NCBI GenBank assembly: GCA_019633425.1
Contig: WSUB01000010.1
Span: 310,001 to 374,000, forward strand
DNA length: 64,000 nt
Reading direction: 5' to 3'
From: Tulasnella sp. 424
Taxonomy: Eukaryota > Basidiomycota > Agaricomycetes > Cantharellales > Tulasnellaceae
In this document: positions 30,961 through 41,126 of the stretch, piece by piece
How the letters are laid out: the number at the start of each line of letters is the position of its first letter
Position numbering within the stretch: the stretch's first letter is position 1
Translations under genes and position numbers: made by a program
Notes under the pieces: generated by a model
Databases searched by the model: none
What the model was told of the DNA's origin: nothing
What the model saw: only the letters and a program-made list of their open reading frames with translations

Positions 30961-31275
30961 GCTCCCCCTCTTCTATCCTCTTTTCACCCACTTGGCTCGC
31001 TCGCTACACACTCTTTCGCCCACAAGCGATCTACACTCTTTCTAGGTTGGTTCAGGCGATGACTGCAACTCATCTCGCTCACCATTCTGACTGACTGTTC
31101 CCCTGTAGACAATCGTTTTCTGGACCAACCGGCTCTCCCTCCCAACATTGTACGTGCGCTCCATTGCCAGCCCGTCAATACACCTACCCCTCCGTTCATT
31201 TTAGCTTGTTCACTAACGCAAACTCTCCCTTTTCAGCTTTTTACTGTCCATCACAGCCAAAAACCCAAAGACAAA
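30961..31275 (+). promoter_or_regulatory. C/T-rich promoter and 5' leader of the beta-barrel gene
   Basis: Long pyrimidine tracts (ctccccctcttctatcctc and similar) precede the start codon at 31276. A gt...ag pair ending ccctgtag at about 31108 could be a 5'-UTR intron. Confidence 0.4.
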
Positions 31276-32324
31276 ATGATCTTCGCTCTTTCGTCCCTCT
31301 CGGTCATCCTCGCCTCTCTCTCCCTCGTCTCCGCCGCTCCCCATGAGCATGGCCTCGTAAAGAAGTCCCACCACGGCTCTGCCGCTCATCTCCACCAGAA
31401 GCGTTTCAGTGGGCGTGCTACCTGGTACGACGTTGGTCAGTCGGGGTTGCGTATTACGTTCTGCTGGCTGCCTTTCTCACTTGTGCCTGAACCCTTAGGT
31501 CTTGGCGCATGCGGTGACTACAATGGACCAAGCGATTACATCGTCGCACTCAATAGTAACGTACGCCTCCCTGTTCTCTATATGAAGTTTTCTCTCTGAC
31601 CCGGCTGTTTCTTCGTTCAGCAACTCGATACCAGTGTCTAGTAAGAGGATCACTCGACTACCTGGTTGAATATCTAGTCTGATCGTCTCCCGTAGCCCTC
31701 CCGTTCAATGCGGCAGAAAGGTCAGGATCTCCTACCAGGGCAAGTCTGCCGTGGCGACAATTAAGGACGAGGTCCGAATTCTACCTTTCCCCTGCTCTGC
31801 ACGTCATTTCTGACATTCTCCCTAGTGTCCTGGTTGCCCCTTCGGTGCCTTGGACATGTCCAAAGGTCTCTTCCAGCATTTCACGGATCTCGGTACCGGT
31901 GAATTCACAATGAACTGGGACTACGTTGGTAGCGGAGACGACAGCGGCGATGACAACAACAAGGACGACAACAAGGATGATGAGAAGAAGACCACAACCA
32001 CAACTCATCGCAAGACGACGACTACGACGACGACTCGAAAGACAACGACGACTACCGTGAGTGCCAGCGGCTTGACTGAATCCTTGAAAATTTCTGATGT
32101 TGTTCCGTTCCTAGACCACCACAACCAAGAAGAGCTCCTCCTCTTCCTCGTCTTCGACGACGTCAAGCTCCAGCTCCAGCTCCACCTCGTCCTCTGCTTC
32201 CTCCAGCACAACTCCTGGCAGCGATGACACAACCCAAGCTAATGACACCGTTAGCAATATCGGCAACCAGCAGTATTTTATTGCCAACTTGGGCTCCCTT
32301 GCCTCCTTCGGCAGGTCGTCCTAA
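31276..32324 (+). CDS. Secreted RlpA/expansin-like double-psi beta-barrel protein
   Basis: Six exons (31276-31435, 31499-31560, 31621-31640, 31696-31771, 31826-32056, 32115-32324) give 252 residues in frame. A signal peptide (MIFALSSLSVILASLSLVSA) is followed by a His/Lys-rich propeptide-like stretch ending KKSHHGSAAHLHQKRF. The double-psi beta-barrel has GRATWYDVGLGACGDYNGP, DYIVALNS, QCGRKVRISYQGKSAVATIKDECPGCPFGALDMS and FTDLGTGEFTMNWDYV. The Cys residues fit the barwin/expansin-like fold. The tail is Asp/Lys-rich, then Thr-only and Ser-only runs (probably heavily O-glycosylated). It ends without a hydrophobic anchor, so it is likely released or wall-bound. KR before FSGRATW could be a Kex2 site. 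The family is often secreted by plant-associated fungi; the role here is unknown. Confidence 0.85.
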
Positions 32325-32542
32325 GCTGTCGGGTCGCTTTCATACGTATATCGCCGTTACTTGTTTGATTCCCTCGAGCTGGTTTGAAACATCTCGTCTT
32401 GGTCCGCTTTTGCATATTTTCCCTCTACCTTGCCGCTTATTTTACTCGGGATGTCTCCTTCACTTGTTTTGTTGCACTTCTGTCTTTCCGAATATACCCG
32501 CTTGCTTCATAGTTCACCACTAAATTCATTGGCGTGATCGAC

Positions 32543-33377
32543 CTAGTACATCCCGATCGCTTCATATTGTGGCCCGGAGTAATCTTTTGGGTCCGTAACA
32601 GCACTCTCGTCAAAGAAAACCTTTTCGGCGATCATCCCGAGCCGCATCTCATCGTTTTCCTTTGAAGTCACTGTGATTCGTTTGCGTCTCTCCTCCCAAT
32701 TGTATGGACGATCAGCCCGAAGGTCGTCGTCGTCCTCCGCGATCCTGAACAGTTCTGCTTCGCGTTCCGGTGTCCACCAAGCTGGAACGAGGTCTCTTTT
32801 CTTGCCCTTTTCAATAAAAGCCTTGAACTGCTTCATTGCTTGTTTTGACGACCACTCGTCTTTGATGTCCGTTCCTTGTAGAGTCTCTGCTCGATTGAAC
32901 TTGAAGGCATCGAGTAGATCTGCATACATTCTCCTTGGTTCATCCTTATACCCCAGATTCTCTTCGAAGAATCTGGCAGTAAGCGATATTGGAGTGTACT
33001 TCTGTGTGAACATGTCGAAGGAGACAGGGTATTTTGTGAGGTGCGCTGGGAATGGGACGTTGAGGGGCTTGGGCTGAACTGGACGTCCGTCGAGAGTCGC
33101 CCCTTGAAGACCACCCGGAATCAAGTCATTAGAATCGGAAGGAAGCTTCGATTTCTTCTTCGCGCTCGTGCAGATTTTCTTGTGTGTTTTCCAGTCCTTC
33201 CGAAACCCAAACGCACCAGTCAATGCCAATCTATACAGTCTACGGCGCCTGTTGCAGTGAAACTACCTTTGCTTGACATTCCTTCGAGCAGTATTGAACC
33301 CCTTTGCATGCGGAGCATGTTTGTTTGGCGGGAACTCCGCAGACAGCGCAGGTTTTAGCGGGTTCTGGAGATGTCAT
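32543..33377 (-). CDS. MYND zinc-finger protein
   Basis: Start at 33377: MTSPEPAKTCAVCGVPAKQT, then CSACKGVQYCSKECQAK, an intron, and DWKTHKKIC. The seven Cys and one His in C-x2-C...C-x2-C...YC-x3-C...H-x3-C spacing form a complete MYND finger, a protein-protein interaction module. The remaining about 230 residues are one exon: FDMFTQKYTPISLTARFFEE, EPRRMYADLLDAFKFNRAE, LVPAWWTPEREAELFRIAED and YNWEERRKRI. I recognise these as typical of uncharacterised basidiomycete MYND proteins but cannot assign a function. There is no SET domain. It converges on the beta-barrel gene (218 bp apart). Confidence 0.8.
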
Positions 33378-33597
33378 GGCTGATGAATTCAAAGCAAAAG
33401 AGGAGCCGACAGTGCAAATTAAGCGTAATTACGTTGATGCGTAACAGTGTACGTAACTGGAGGACAACGTTAATCTGACGTGGTTGGACGGTGAAGGGGA
33501 GCGCGCGAGAGCCTATCAATGAGGAGATAACTCTGACACGACCTACGGGTATTTCCCGATCAAGGAGGTGCCAAAATTGACTTCATTGCAAAACAAG

Positions 33598-33671
33598 TGA
33601 TCGGAGCCAGGTTCGAACTGACGACCGCCTGTGTGTTAGACAGAAGTGATAACCAACTACACCACCCGACC
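33598..33671 (-). tRNA. tRNA-Val (AAC)
   Basis: 74 nt, no intron. The acceptor stem pairs GGTCGGG with TCCGATC (two G-U pairs), with discriminator A. The anticodon stem TCTGT/ACAGG closes the loop CTAACAC, giving anticodon AAC. The T-arm GTCAG-TTCGAAC-CTGGC is perfect. A-box and B-box sequences are present, so transcription by RNA polymerase III is expected. It lies between the MYND gene and the thioesterase gene in an otherwise gene-free 504 bp. Confidence 0.92.
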
Positions 33672-33881
33672 AACGTGTTGCGATAAAAGCGGTAATATGT
33701 CAATTCTGTCTTCATATTAGGGAATATCTTGGAGGTATATAGACAGGAGGCATCGTTAAGAAGTCAGAACACTTCTACTCGGCTAAAATTCGTTATGTAT
33801 CTGTCTTAGCGTACAGACTGTGGGGTTGTAGTCGCGGTTAGCAGCCAAGCCCTGAGGTCGTAGTGTGTCATCCAGAACCAC

Positions 33882-35906
33882 TCACGTCACCAACAAATCC
33901 TTCATGTGCAATCTTTCGGCCTTTCTGGAGTCTGCAGCGATAGAAACAACTTCCGCAGGAGACTCATCAGGAAGGACAACCTCGGTATTGAGCGAGAGGG
34001 CAGTTGCGGTAATTTGAGAGAGGGCGACCAGAGAGATAAAGCATTCATTCGTGAACCGCGAAGATGATAATGGTGTTTCGGATCCAGGGAGGTCTGCCGA
34101 TCGGTGGTATGTAACTCGTGTCAGCCCAGTCCACGGGCTGCGAGAACCCTGAGCCTCACCAGCGTGCGACGACACATAAACCTCGATAGATGATCTCCAG
34201 GCCTTCGTAACGACAGCTCGGAATGTCAAACTAACGTTCGGAAGACGCTTAGAAGTCAACAGCGAACAGAGAACAAGGGCACTTACACATCCCCAATGGC
34301 TACAGCCTCCCTAAACTCTAGCCCATCCATGCCTGCTGTGGTCCAGCTACAGTCGTCTCGCTTCAGACGCTGGGCAGATATGAGCGCAGTCTTCTCCATC
34401 CATTCTAAGGTTCGTGGTGAGTGAATGACAATCCCCTACTGGAAACATCGTCAGGCTTACCCATTAACTGCCCACCAAACAGAACACCGTTGCTGTTGGC
34501 GTGCTGCGGCATAACGATATGGAGAGTGCTTGCGTACGTCTCTTCGATCTGAACGAAGCGAAGAGGATCGCCTGGTGGATCATCGAAAAGCATCGAACGC
34601 TCGGTAATTGATACCGGAATGTCCAACTTTCGTCCTCCCATACGTTTAGAAGGGCTACCTGGTTCAAGCATCCAAGATGTGGTTGAACGAGTAATTTCCG
34701 TATCCATGGAATTTCCTGGTTCAGTCCAAGTGTTGCGTCGCCCTCGCTTTCGCTGGTTAAGGGTTTCTTTGATCTCGGATAGTCGGATGACTGGAGCTGG
34801 GGATCCCAAGCCGTCGTATAAACCGGGGGCAAGGGAGACGACCTCCTCGCCCGTTGGATCGACGGAGTGAACTACAGAGGGGTCATTTTCTGAGAGGGCG
34901 TCTGCGATCAACTCCTTCTCCATGTCTGAGATGACCTTGCTGTGTTCGGCTCTTGGGGACATGGTTAGCTCCGAGTGCAAAGAGCTTGACATGGTGAGAA
35001 CTTCTGCCCGAAAGGCCGCCATCCCCCCGTTTGCTTTCTTGCCAGCCGCTAAGCGCAACTCTCGGCGGTGCCCAGCGAGCAGATATCGCTTCTTTTCTAT
35101 CAGCGTCGCAGGAAGGACTTTCTTGACTTTGGGACGGATCAGGGGGCGATCGAATTTCCGCCCTGGTAGGCGGATGGATGCCGGCGGTCCCGAATGACCC
35201 TCGGGCGAGCGAGCCAACGCAACAAATGTGAGATAGGCTGCATGAGTAACAGTATTAACAGAAGCCCGTAATCCGCCGAAACTTCGCTGGCCACACTGAC
35301 CGTGACAGCAATACTGTTGACGACCTGTGCGACCATTCTCCCGCATGACCCGTACGCCAGTTTCTGACGTTACGAGTGGGGGTTATTCGGAACAACTTGG
35401 AGAGACGCTCGGGGAAGGATGCTCACCCATAGAGCTTGACCAAGCACGATTTACAGCAGCACTGAGGTGCAAGACATCTCCGACCTTAACCTCCTGCACA
35501 AGAATAAAGCGGTCGAGGCTGATAGTAACGACCCCAGTCTCAGCGTGACGTCTGGACGCCACGCCAGCAACAATATCAATAAGCTTTAGGATCTCGCCAG
35601 CGAACATCCGTCCGTGTTCGTCTGCCGGGCCAGGATTCATATAATGACGAGGTTGGAAGTGACATCAGACTCACCGACCATATCTGCTGTTACCCTGTAA
35701 GAGACATTGACAGCACTTTCAGCGACGGGCTTAGCACCCAGCTCCTGCAGGTCGTCTTTAGGAGGTTTGTTCGCTGCCACCTCGCGAGCGGGATGAGTCG
35801 ACTTTGTCTTTCTATACTCATAGTAAATAATTCCTCCGAGAGAGAGCGCTAGGAGGCTTCCAGTTATGCTTGCTAGTTGAAGGGTCCGAGAGCTGGTTGA
35901 GGTCAT
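33882..35906 (-). CDS. Acyl-CoA thioesterase with two hot-dog domains and N-terminal membrane anchor
   Basis: Start at 35906: MTSTSSRTLQLASITGSLLA...GGIIYYEYRKTK, a single hydrophobic segment followed by basic residues (a signal anchor, possibly mitochondrial). Hot-dog domain 1: SYRVTADMVG, ADEHGRMFAGEILKLIDIVA, VTISLDRFILVQEVKVGDVL, NRAWSSSMEVGVRV. A linker of more than 100 residues follows. Domain 2: LRFVQIEETYASTLHIVMPQ, ANSNGVLFGGQLMEWMEKTA, GLEFREAVAIGD, FRAVVTKAWRSSIEVYV, ECFISLVAL. This is the ACOT-type double hot-dog layout that hydrolyses acyl-CoA to free fatty acid and CoA. The start codon is 102 bp from that of DNAJC9, sharing a bidirectional promoter. Its 5' part is duplicated as a pseudogene at 28499-28981. 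Confidence 0.85.
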
Positions 35907-36008
35907 CGTGGTCGTTCCGCGAACTGTGAGAAACTGGGTGTTTGGGACAAACGAGACCAAGCTGACCCGACGCGCTTCAAATCTCAACCGCAAGACGAAC
36001 GACCAGCC
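35907..36008. promoter_or_regulatory. 102-bp bidirectional promoter, thioesterase/DNAJC9
   Basis: Only 102 bp separate the two outward-facing start codons, so both 5' leaders must be very short or overlap. No TATA box is seen. The same region was copied at about 28982-29320 with a 230-bp insertion. Confidence 0.6.
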
Positions 36009-37248
36009 ATGGACGACACGCCTGACCCAGCTACTCAATTCTTCCCGGGGGTCGCCCCAGAAGATATTGACCTCTACGCGGCTCTTGGTTTGACGAAGGA
36101 GGCTAAAGCTGAGGACATTAAGAAAGCATACCGCAAACTGGCACTTATTTACCACCCCGACAAACTCGCGAACGCGAGTGAATCTGCTAAAGAGGACGCA
36201 TCGGCGAAGTTCCAGCAGGTGGGGTTTGCGTACACTGTGCTCAGCGATGAGACGAGGCGGAAGCGTTATGACCAAACCGGTCGAACCGACGAGGGCGGGG
36301 GACTTGAACCTGGTGAAGGTGGATGGGANNNNNNNNNNNNNNNNNNNNNNNNNNNNNNNNNNNNNNNNNNNNNNNNNNNNNNNNNNNNNNNNNNNNNNNN
36401 NNNNNNNNNNNNNNNNNNNNNNNNNNNNACGAGGCGGAAGCGTTATGACCAAACCGGTCGAACCGACGAGGGCGGGGGACTTGAACCTGGTGAAGGTGGA
36501 TGGGAGGCGTACTTCGAAGACTTGTTCGATAATGTTACGCGCGGAAAGTTAGACGAGATGAAGAAAGAATATCAAGGTATGTCTACCAGCTATTTCCCGA
36601 GCTGCCGAGGTTGGTGCTAACGGAATTTGTGCCAAAGGTTCAGAGGAGGAAGAGAACGACTTGAAGGAGGCATACACTAAGTGTCAAGGTTCCATCGATG
36701 GAATAATGGCCGAAATTCCCCATTCTACATACGAAGACGAGGACCGCTTCGTCCGCATTCTCACACCACTCATCAAGAAGGGAGATCTACCCAAGTATCC
36801 AACATGGCAAGCTGACGTCAAAGATAAGAAGGGAAAACAGAGGCGACGGATGGAGGGCGAAAAGGAGGCGAAGGAAGCTGAAGAACATGCCAAGGCGATC
36901 GGCGTTTGGGACGAGTTCTATGGGAGCGGGAAAGAAGGCCCAAGAAAAGGAAAGGGGAAAGGGAAAGAAAAAGAGCCAGAGCTGGGTGATGGAGACGAAA
37001 GCACCCTCCAGGCATTAATTCTGAAGAGGCAACAAAAGCGAGGCGGGATGCTTGACGGACTGCTAGCGAAGTACGGAGCAGCTGACGAGCATGAGTCCCA
37101 ACCCAAGAAGCGAGGATCCAAGCGGAAAGCCAGAGTTGATGACGAGGCCGATGAAGCGGAAGAGATTCCTAGCTTGCCTAAAAAGAAGGCTCGAACTACC
37201 ACAACAGCGGGGAAGACCAATGCGAAGAGAGTTTCGAAAGGCCGTTAA
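36009..37248 (+). CDS. DNAJC9: DNAJC9-type J-domain histone co-chaperone (interrupted by assembly gap)
   Basis: Exon 1 is 36009-36576 (including the gap) and exon 2 is 36638-37248. The J domain has DLYAALGLTKEAKAEDIKKA, YRKLALIYHPDKL with an intact HPD, FAYTVLSDETRRKRYDQTG. The DNAJC9-specific part follows: EAYFEDLFDNV, KKEYQGSEEEENDLKEAY, SIDGIMAEIPHSTYEDEDRF, IKKGDLPKYPTW, ALILKRQQKRGGMLDGLL and a basic, nuclear-type C-terminus. Known role in animals: an Hsp70 co-chaperone that also holds histone H3-H4. The stretch 36329-36428 is 100 N, and the 77 bp before it are repeated after it. So the printed protein has an artificial duplication; the true gene is probably continuous. The frame is kept with or without the artefact. 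A derived chimeric copy lies at 29321-30120. Confidence 0.9.
36329..36428. other. 100-N assembly gap with duplicated edges
   Basis: Exactly 100 N. Bases 36252-36328 (77 bp) are identical to 36429-36505. Two contigs ended in the same sequence and were scaffolded instead of merged. Confidence 0.97.
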
Positions 37249-37536
37249 GGTTCACTCAGTCCTGCCACGTGCAACGGAGTACTGTATTTATGTACTTTTA
37301 TGCCATTTACCGTTCCTCTTGTTACCTTTTCAAGTGTGTGCCGCGACAAAGTCTTGTGCAGGTTGCGTGCCTCGGGGCAACATGCAGACGGGCTTCCGAA
37401 TGTTCAAGTTTACCAACGTCACGCGAGTCTCACATATAACCGCATGCTCCTCTCTCGTATCTTCAATCCATCTCATCTCCCTCTGAGACGACTTGCTGCC
37501 CCTCTGTTGACCACGAACCGTGTACTACTCGTCAAT

Positions 37537-38735
37537 ATGTCAATCTTCAATGCTTCGAGACTGCAGAACAAAACCGTTCTCATCACCGGCGCAAGTGGTG
37601 GGATTGGCGAGGTCAGCGGTCGGAATTGATCTTCCTTGCGTACTAAATGACTGAACGAATGCATGAATTTTTAAGGCCACAGCCGTCTTGTTCGCGAAGG
37701 TAGGGGCTATTGATTCCATGATAGGAACCGAAAGATGAATGACACCGGCGGGATCCTTACGTATAATAGGCTGGATCAAATGTAATCCTTGCTGCTAGAA
37801 GGGAAGACGCCCTCCAAAAGGTTGAAGCAGCCTGCAGAGCGGCTCATCAAGAGGGTGGACTTTCTGCTGGCGGAAAATTCTGCTCTGTCAAGCTTGATGT
37901 ATCGGATAAGGCTCAGGTCAAGACTTTCATGGACGGTGTCCCTGCGGAACTTAAAGACGTCGATGTTTTGGGTGCGTCCGCTCAGTAAAAGCTGCAGTCG
38001 ACGAGTCAATGACTTCCTGTACGGCCAATAGTCAATAACGCTGGTTTCGTGCTTGGAGTTGAACGAGTGGGAGATATCGCCGACGAGGACATCGAAGCCA
38101 TGTTTTCCACAAACGTTTTTGGCCTCATTTCTGTCACTCAACATTTCATAAAATGTGAGAGCGCTCTCGGTCCCTAATCTCTTGTCGGTGGGAATGGAAT
38201 GTTCACTGTGTTGTCCCCATTACCTAGCATTCAAGACTCGTGATACCGGTCACATCATCAACATAGGCTCCGTCGCTGGCCGAGAGCCATATGTTGGTGG
38301 TAGCATATATTGTGCTACCAAGCATGCCATTTCGGCGTTTACAGGTTCTCTTATGAGAGAGGTTGTCGACACTCAGATCCGGGTGACCGAGATTCAGCCT
38401 GGAATGGTGGAAACAAGTACGTCATCGTCTCCTTGCCTTGCCTTTGTAAAATGAAGCGACTTATTTTCTGTGGTTGTAGATTTCTCCGTCACTCGCTTTC
38501 GTGGAGACAAGGGCGCTGCAGACAACGTGTATACAGGCCTCCAACCATGTAAGTGAAATGTCCCCCGCTTTAGACCAAGACATAGATGCCTAATTCTCCA
38601 ACCAGTGGTCGCTGAAGACATTGCAGAAGAGATTGTTTGGGCAGCCTCTCGCCCACCGCATGTCAACCTCGCACAGGTTTATGTCCTTCCGGTCAACCAA
38701 GCATCCGCGACGATCAGTTATAGGGCCCCGAAATA
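37537..38735 (+). CDS. Short-chain dehydrogenase/reductase (YMR226C-like)
   Basis: The classical SDR order is visible: [15 protein letters not shown] (TGxxxGIG cofactor loop), [21 protein letters not shown] (the Arg pair suggests NADP(H) preference), [13 protein letters not shown] (NNAG), [15 protein letters not shown], then the catalytic Tyr-Lys [11 protein letters not shown] and [10 protein letters not shown]. This matches the fungal YMR226C/serine-3-dehydrogenase-like NADP-dependent group, which reduces small 3-hydroxy acids and carbonyls; the actual substrate is unknown. The catalytic Ser is in the GSVAG block. At least five introns are seen. The ATG at 37537 gives the usual family N-terminus. 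An upstream in-frame ATG at 37444 would add 31 residues rich in Arg and Leu and free of acidic residues. Confidence 0.88.
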
Positions 38736-38834
38736 ATGAGATCGATAAATTGTCTCTCAGGTCGCAATAATCAACCTTATATGACGTAGTATACAGGTTT
38801 CATGGTGCGCGAGGACTGCCGTGAGCACGAAAGA

Positions 38835-40679
38835 CTATAAACCTTTCAATAGCTTTGCCGTTCCAGCTGTAATCTCCATCCCGGACCGAATGACCCGGTA
38901 CCCGACAAAGGGACGACCCGTCTCCATCACGAAGCCATCCTTGACTTCTCTTGGGTTCCCTACGTGACTTCCTGAACCGGCTCCCAGTTTGTCAAGAATG
39001 TCCATGACTCCAGCTAACCACTCCAACACTGGTTTCTTGATCCATCGTGGTGGCGGGGTGCCTTCCCGCTGAAATCCCCCTTCGAACCAACCTAGGTGTC
39101 CACCGTGCTGTGTTGTTACAAGACACACCCAAGGGTTCTGGGAGCATATCTTGAAAGGGATTTCTGCAACGATGGGATCATCGAGGCTGTTGATTGCGAG
39201 GAACGGGATCCGAATTCCAGGGACTTTGTGATGAGAACCTGCCCATGCATAGTACGCGTCTGCACTCGGGAAGGGAAACTGAGGGCTTGAACCACCCGCG
39301 ACCCGAACCTAACGGACATTAAAGAAACTGTAGCGCTTTCTGGCCGCGGGACTTGAGCGAAAGGGACCTACCATATGCTCGTCGACCTCCCTCATCGTTG
39401 GGTTCTTAAGTGCAAGAGCTTTGGGAGCTTCCTCCTTCAGAAGGGAATTTTCCATTTTATCGATGGCAGGCATGTGTGATTTGAGCAGTGCGAGCAGATT
39501 TGCACCCATGGCCCTCGAGTAAATTTCACGATTCAGCGCACGACCCTCCAGCTGTCTACTGTTCGCCAGTCCGTCCCATGGCTAGTTTAGATGCATAAAT
39601 GTTAGTTCCTCGGGCGAGTCGGAGAAAGGAGATTGGGGAGTACACAGGCGAGTACGACTGCAGTCTTCAGTCGTGAATTTCCCCCCTCCTCGCCGACGTA
39701 GCGCGTCAGAACGTTTGCTCCTAAGGAAAAGCCAACTCCTAGGAGTGGTGCCTTCGGGTATTTCGCCGATATGTACAACAAGGCGGAGCGAATGTCATCG
39801 GTGTGACCAGCGCTGTCTGCAGTGACAAGGGAATCAGTCTAATAGCATCATCGTCGCATCCCAGCGGACTGCATACAGAATTGAGGGCTCGTAAGAGGCA
39901 CTCCACAGCATCCGCGAAAATTTACGACGACCGCTCGTGCGCCGAGGCCACCTTCGCTCTTCGGCGCGCACGCAGTTGCCAGGATAGAGCGAATGTAGGA
40001 TTCCTGGCTTCCTAACTTAAGGGATCAGCCATATGCAGGATCACGGCACAGTTGCGTCGACATTACCTCCCGAAAGACCATGGAGGACGACAATGACCGG
40101 TGCGTTCTCATCCTGGTCTCGCGTCGGTGTGAGGGGGGTGAAATCTAAGCCGCTAGAGTGATGGCTGGAGTGAGAACAAAGGTCATGATATCGGGTGGAC
40201 GAAGAGCCACTTACATTGTCCCTCCATCCGGGAGGCGCAATAGTGTTCTATTAGGAACGATCACTGAGTGAAACCGATGTCAGCAATATCGTGGATACGG
40301 CGCCTTACCTCTTGTACACAACTGTATCAACGGATTCAAAATCCGCTACAACGCAGTACGCCGTTTGGGCATGTCCAGTGGGCAGCCACCAGCAGGGATA
40401 GTAGGGCTTGCTCAAGCTGGGCACTCGCCTTTCGACAAAGGTTCGGAGGGACATTCTTTCTTGTCCATCTTCATCCTCCGATTCTGAACTGGAAAGGCCG
40501 CCCATAGTTCTCCGGCCAGCTTTAGGCGTCGCGGAGATCTTCTCTCGGTTCAACAAAATGTGGTCGGAATCTGAAGGGAGGACCGCTGGCTCGTTACGGC
40601 TCCGAACAGTGAAGTGGGCAACCTTTTCGCTGAATTGCAAGGTGGGGAGATAATCCTTTTCAGAACGAAAGAAAACCAT
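38835..40679 (-). CDS. YheT/EMB8-type alpha/beta hydrolase, copy A
   Basis: Start at 40679 (MVFFRSEKDYLPTLQF). Family signature: CWWLPTGHAQTAY (the HxQT motif of YheT/ABHD1-3 proteins), TPVTPTRDQDENAPVIVVLHGLSGG (oxyanion-hole HG), FRGCCGVPLTSPQF, HTDDIRSALLYISAKYPKAP, and the nucleophile elbow GVGFSLGANV. The acid/His end is AVNSIDDPI and HGGHLGWFEGG. Yeast relatives (EHT1/EEB1, YMR210W) are medium-chain acyl esterases, ethyl-ester synthases or monoacylglycerol lipases; the substrate here is unknown. No signal peptide. The gene is a tandem, same-strand duplicate of 41127-42979 with the same exon layout. Copy A has a longer acidic insert (SSSESEDEDGQE). It converges on the SDR gene (99 bp between stops). 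Confidence 0.85.
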
Positions 40680-41126
40680 CGGGTTAATGAATGACTAAGT
40701 AAAAAAAAAGAGTGTGAGCGGGATTAATGGTATGAGAGTTGAGATATGGTGGAGGAGGGTGAGATGTCCAACGTGGTGGATGGTGAAACATCTGCAAGCC
40801 ACTGATGGTGCCTAGTTGAGCAGATTGTACCGGGTGCCTGAACTCGCGTCTGAGGCCGACCCTTAAAACTCCCGTACAATAGGGTTACAAAATAAGAACG
40901 CAAAGCAAATATCTATGTTACTACGATAAGTGTCTAATCTAATAGAACTTATCTGGGTAGGTTAGCGACGCGAACGTTAAGGTGGAACCCATGTCCCACC
41001 GTCTACGGAGCGATGTCAACGGCAATAGAAAGACCAAGAAAAACTCGAGCTACCAAGTATCTATATCGGTATGGTAGTAGACGAGACTTCATAATGAAAG
41101 TGCACGGGAATGCGAAACGCAAATGA
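40680..41126. other. Spacer between the tandem hydrolase genes
   Basis: 447 bp holding the promoter of copy A and the 3' flank of copy B. No gene or RNA is recognised; a purine-rich A run (aaaaaaaaag) lies near 40699. I did not see remnants of a third copy. Confidence 0.4.

Noticed and set aside
36252..36505. True tandem repeat in the DNAJC9 protein
   Set aside because: The repeat units are 100% identical, flank exactly 100 N and are absent from the paralogous copy; an assembly artefact is simpler.
39800..40020. Pseudogene status of hydrolase copy A because of irregular sequence here
   Set aside because: Splicing a short intron at about 39820-39870 restores the conserved FRGCCGVPLTSPQF and HTDDIRSA blocks; the copy is intact.
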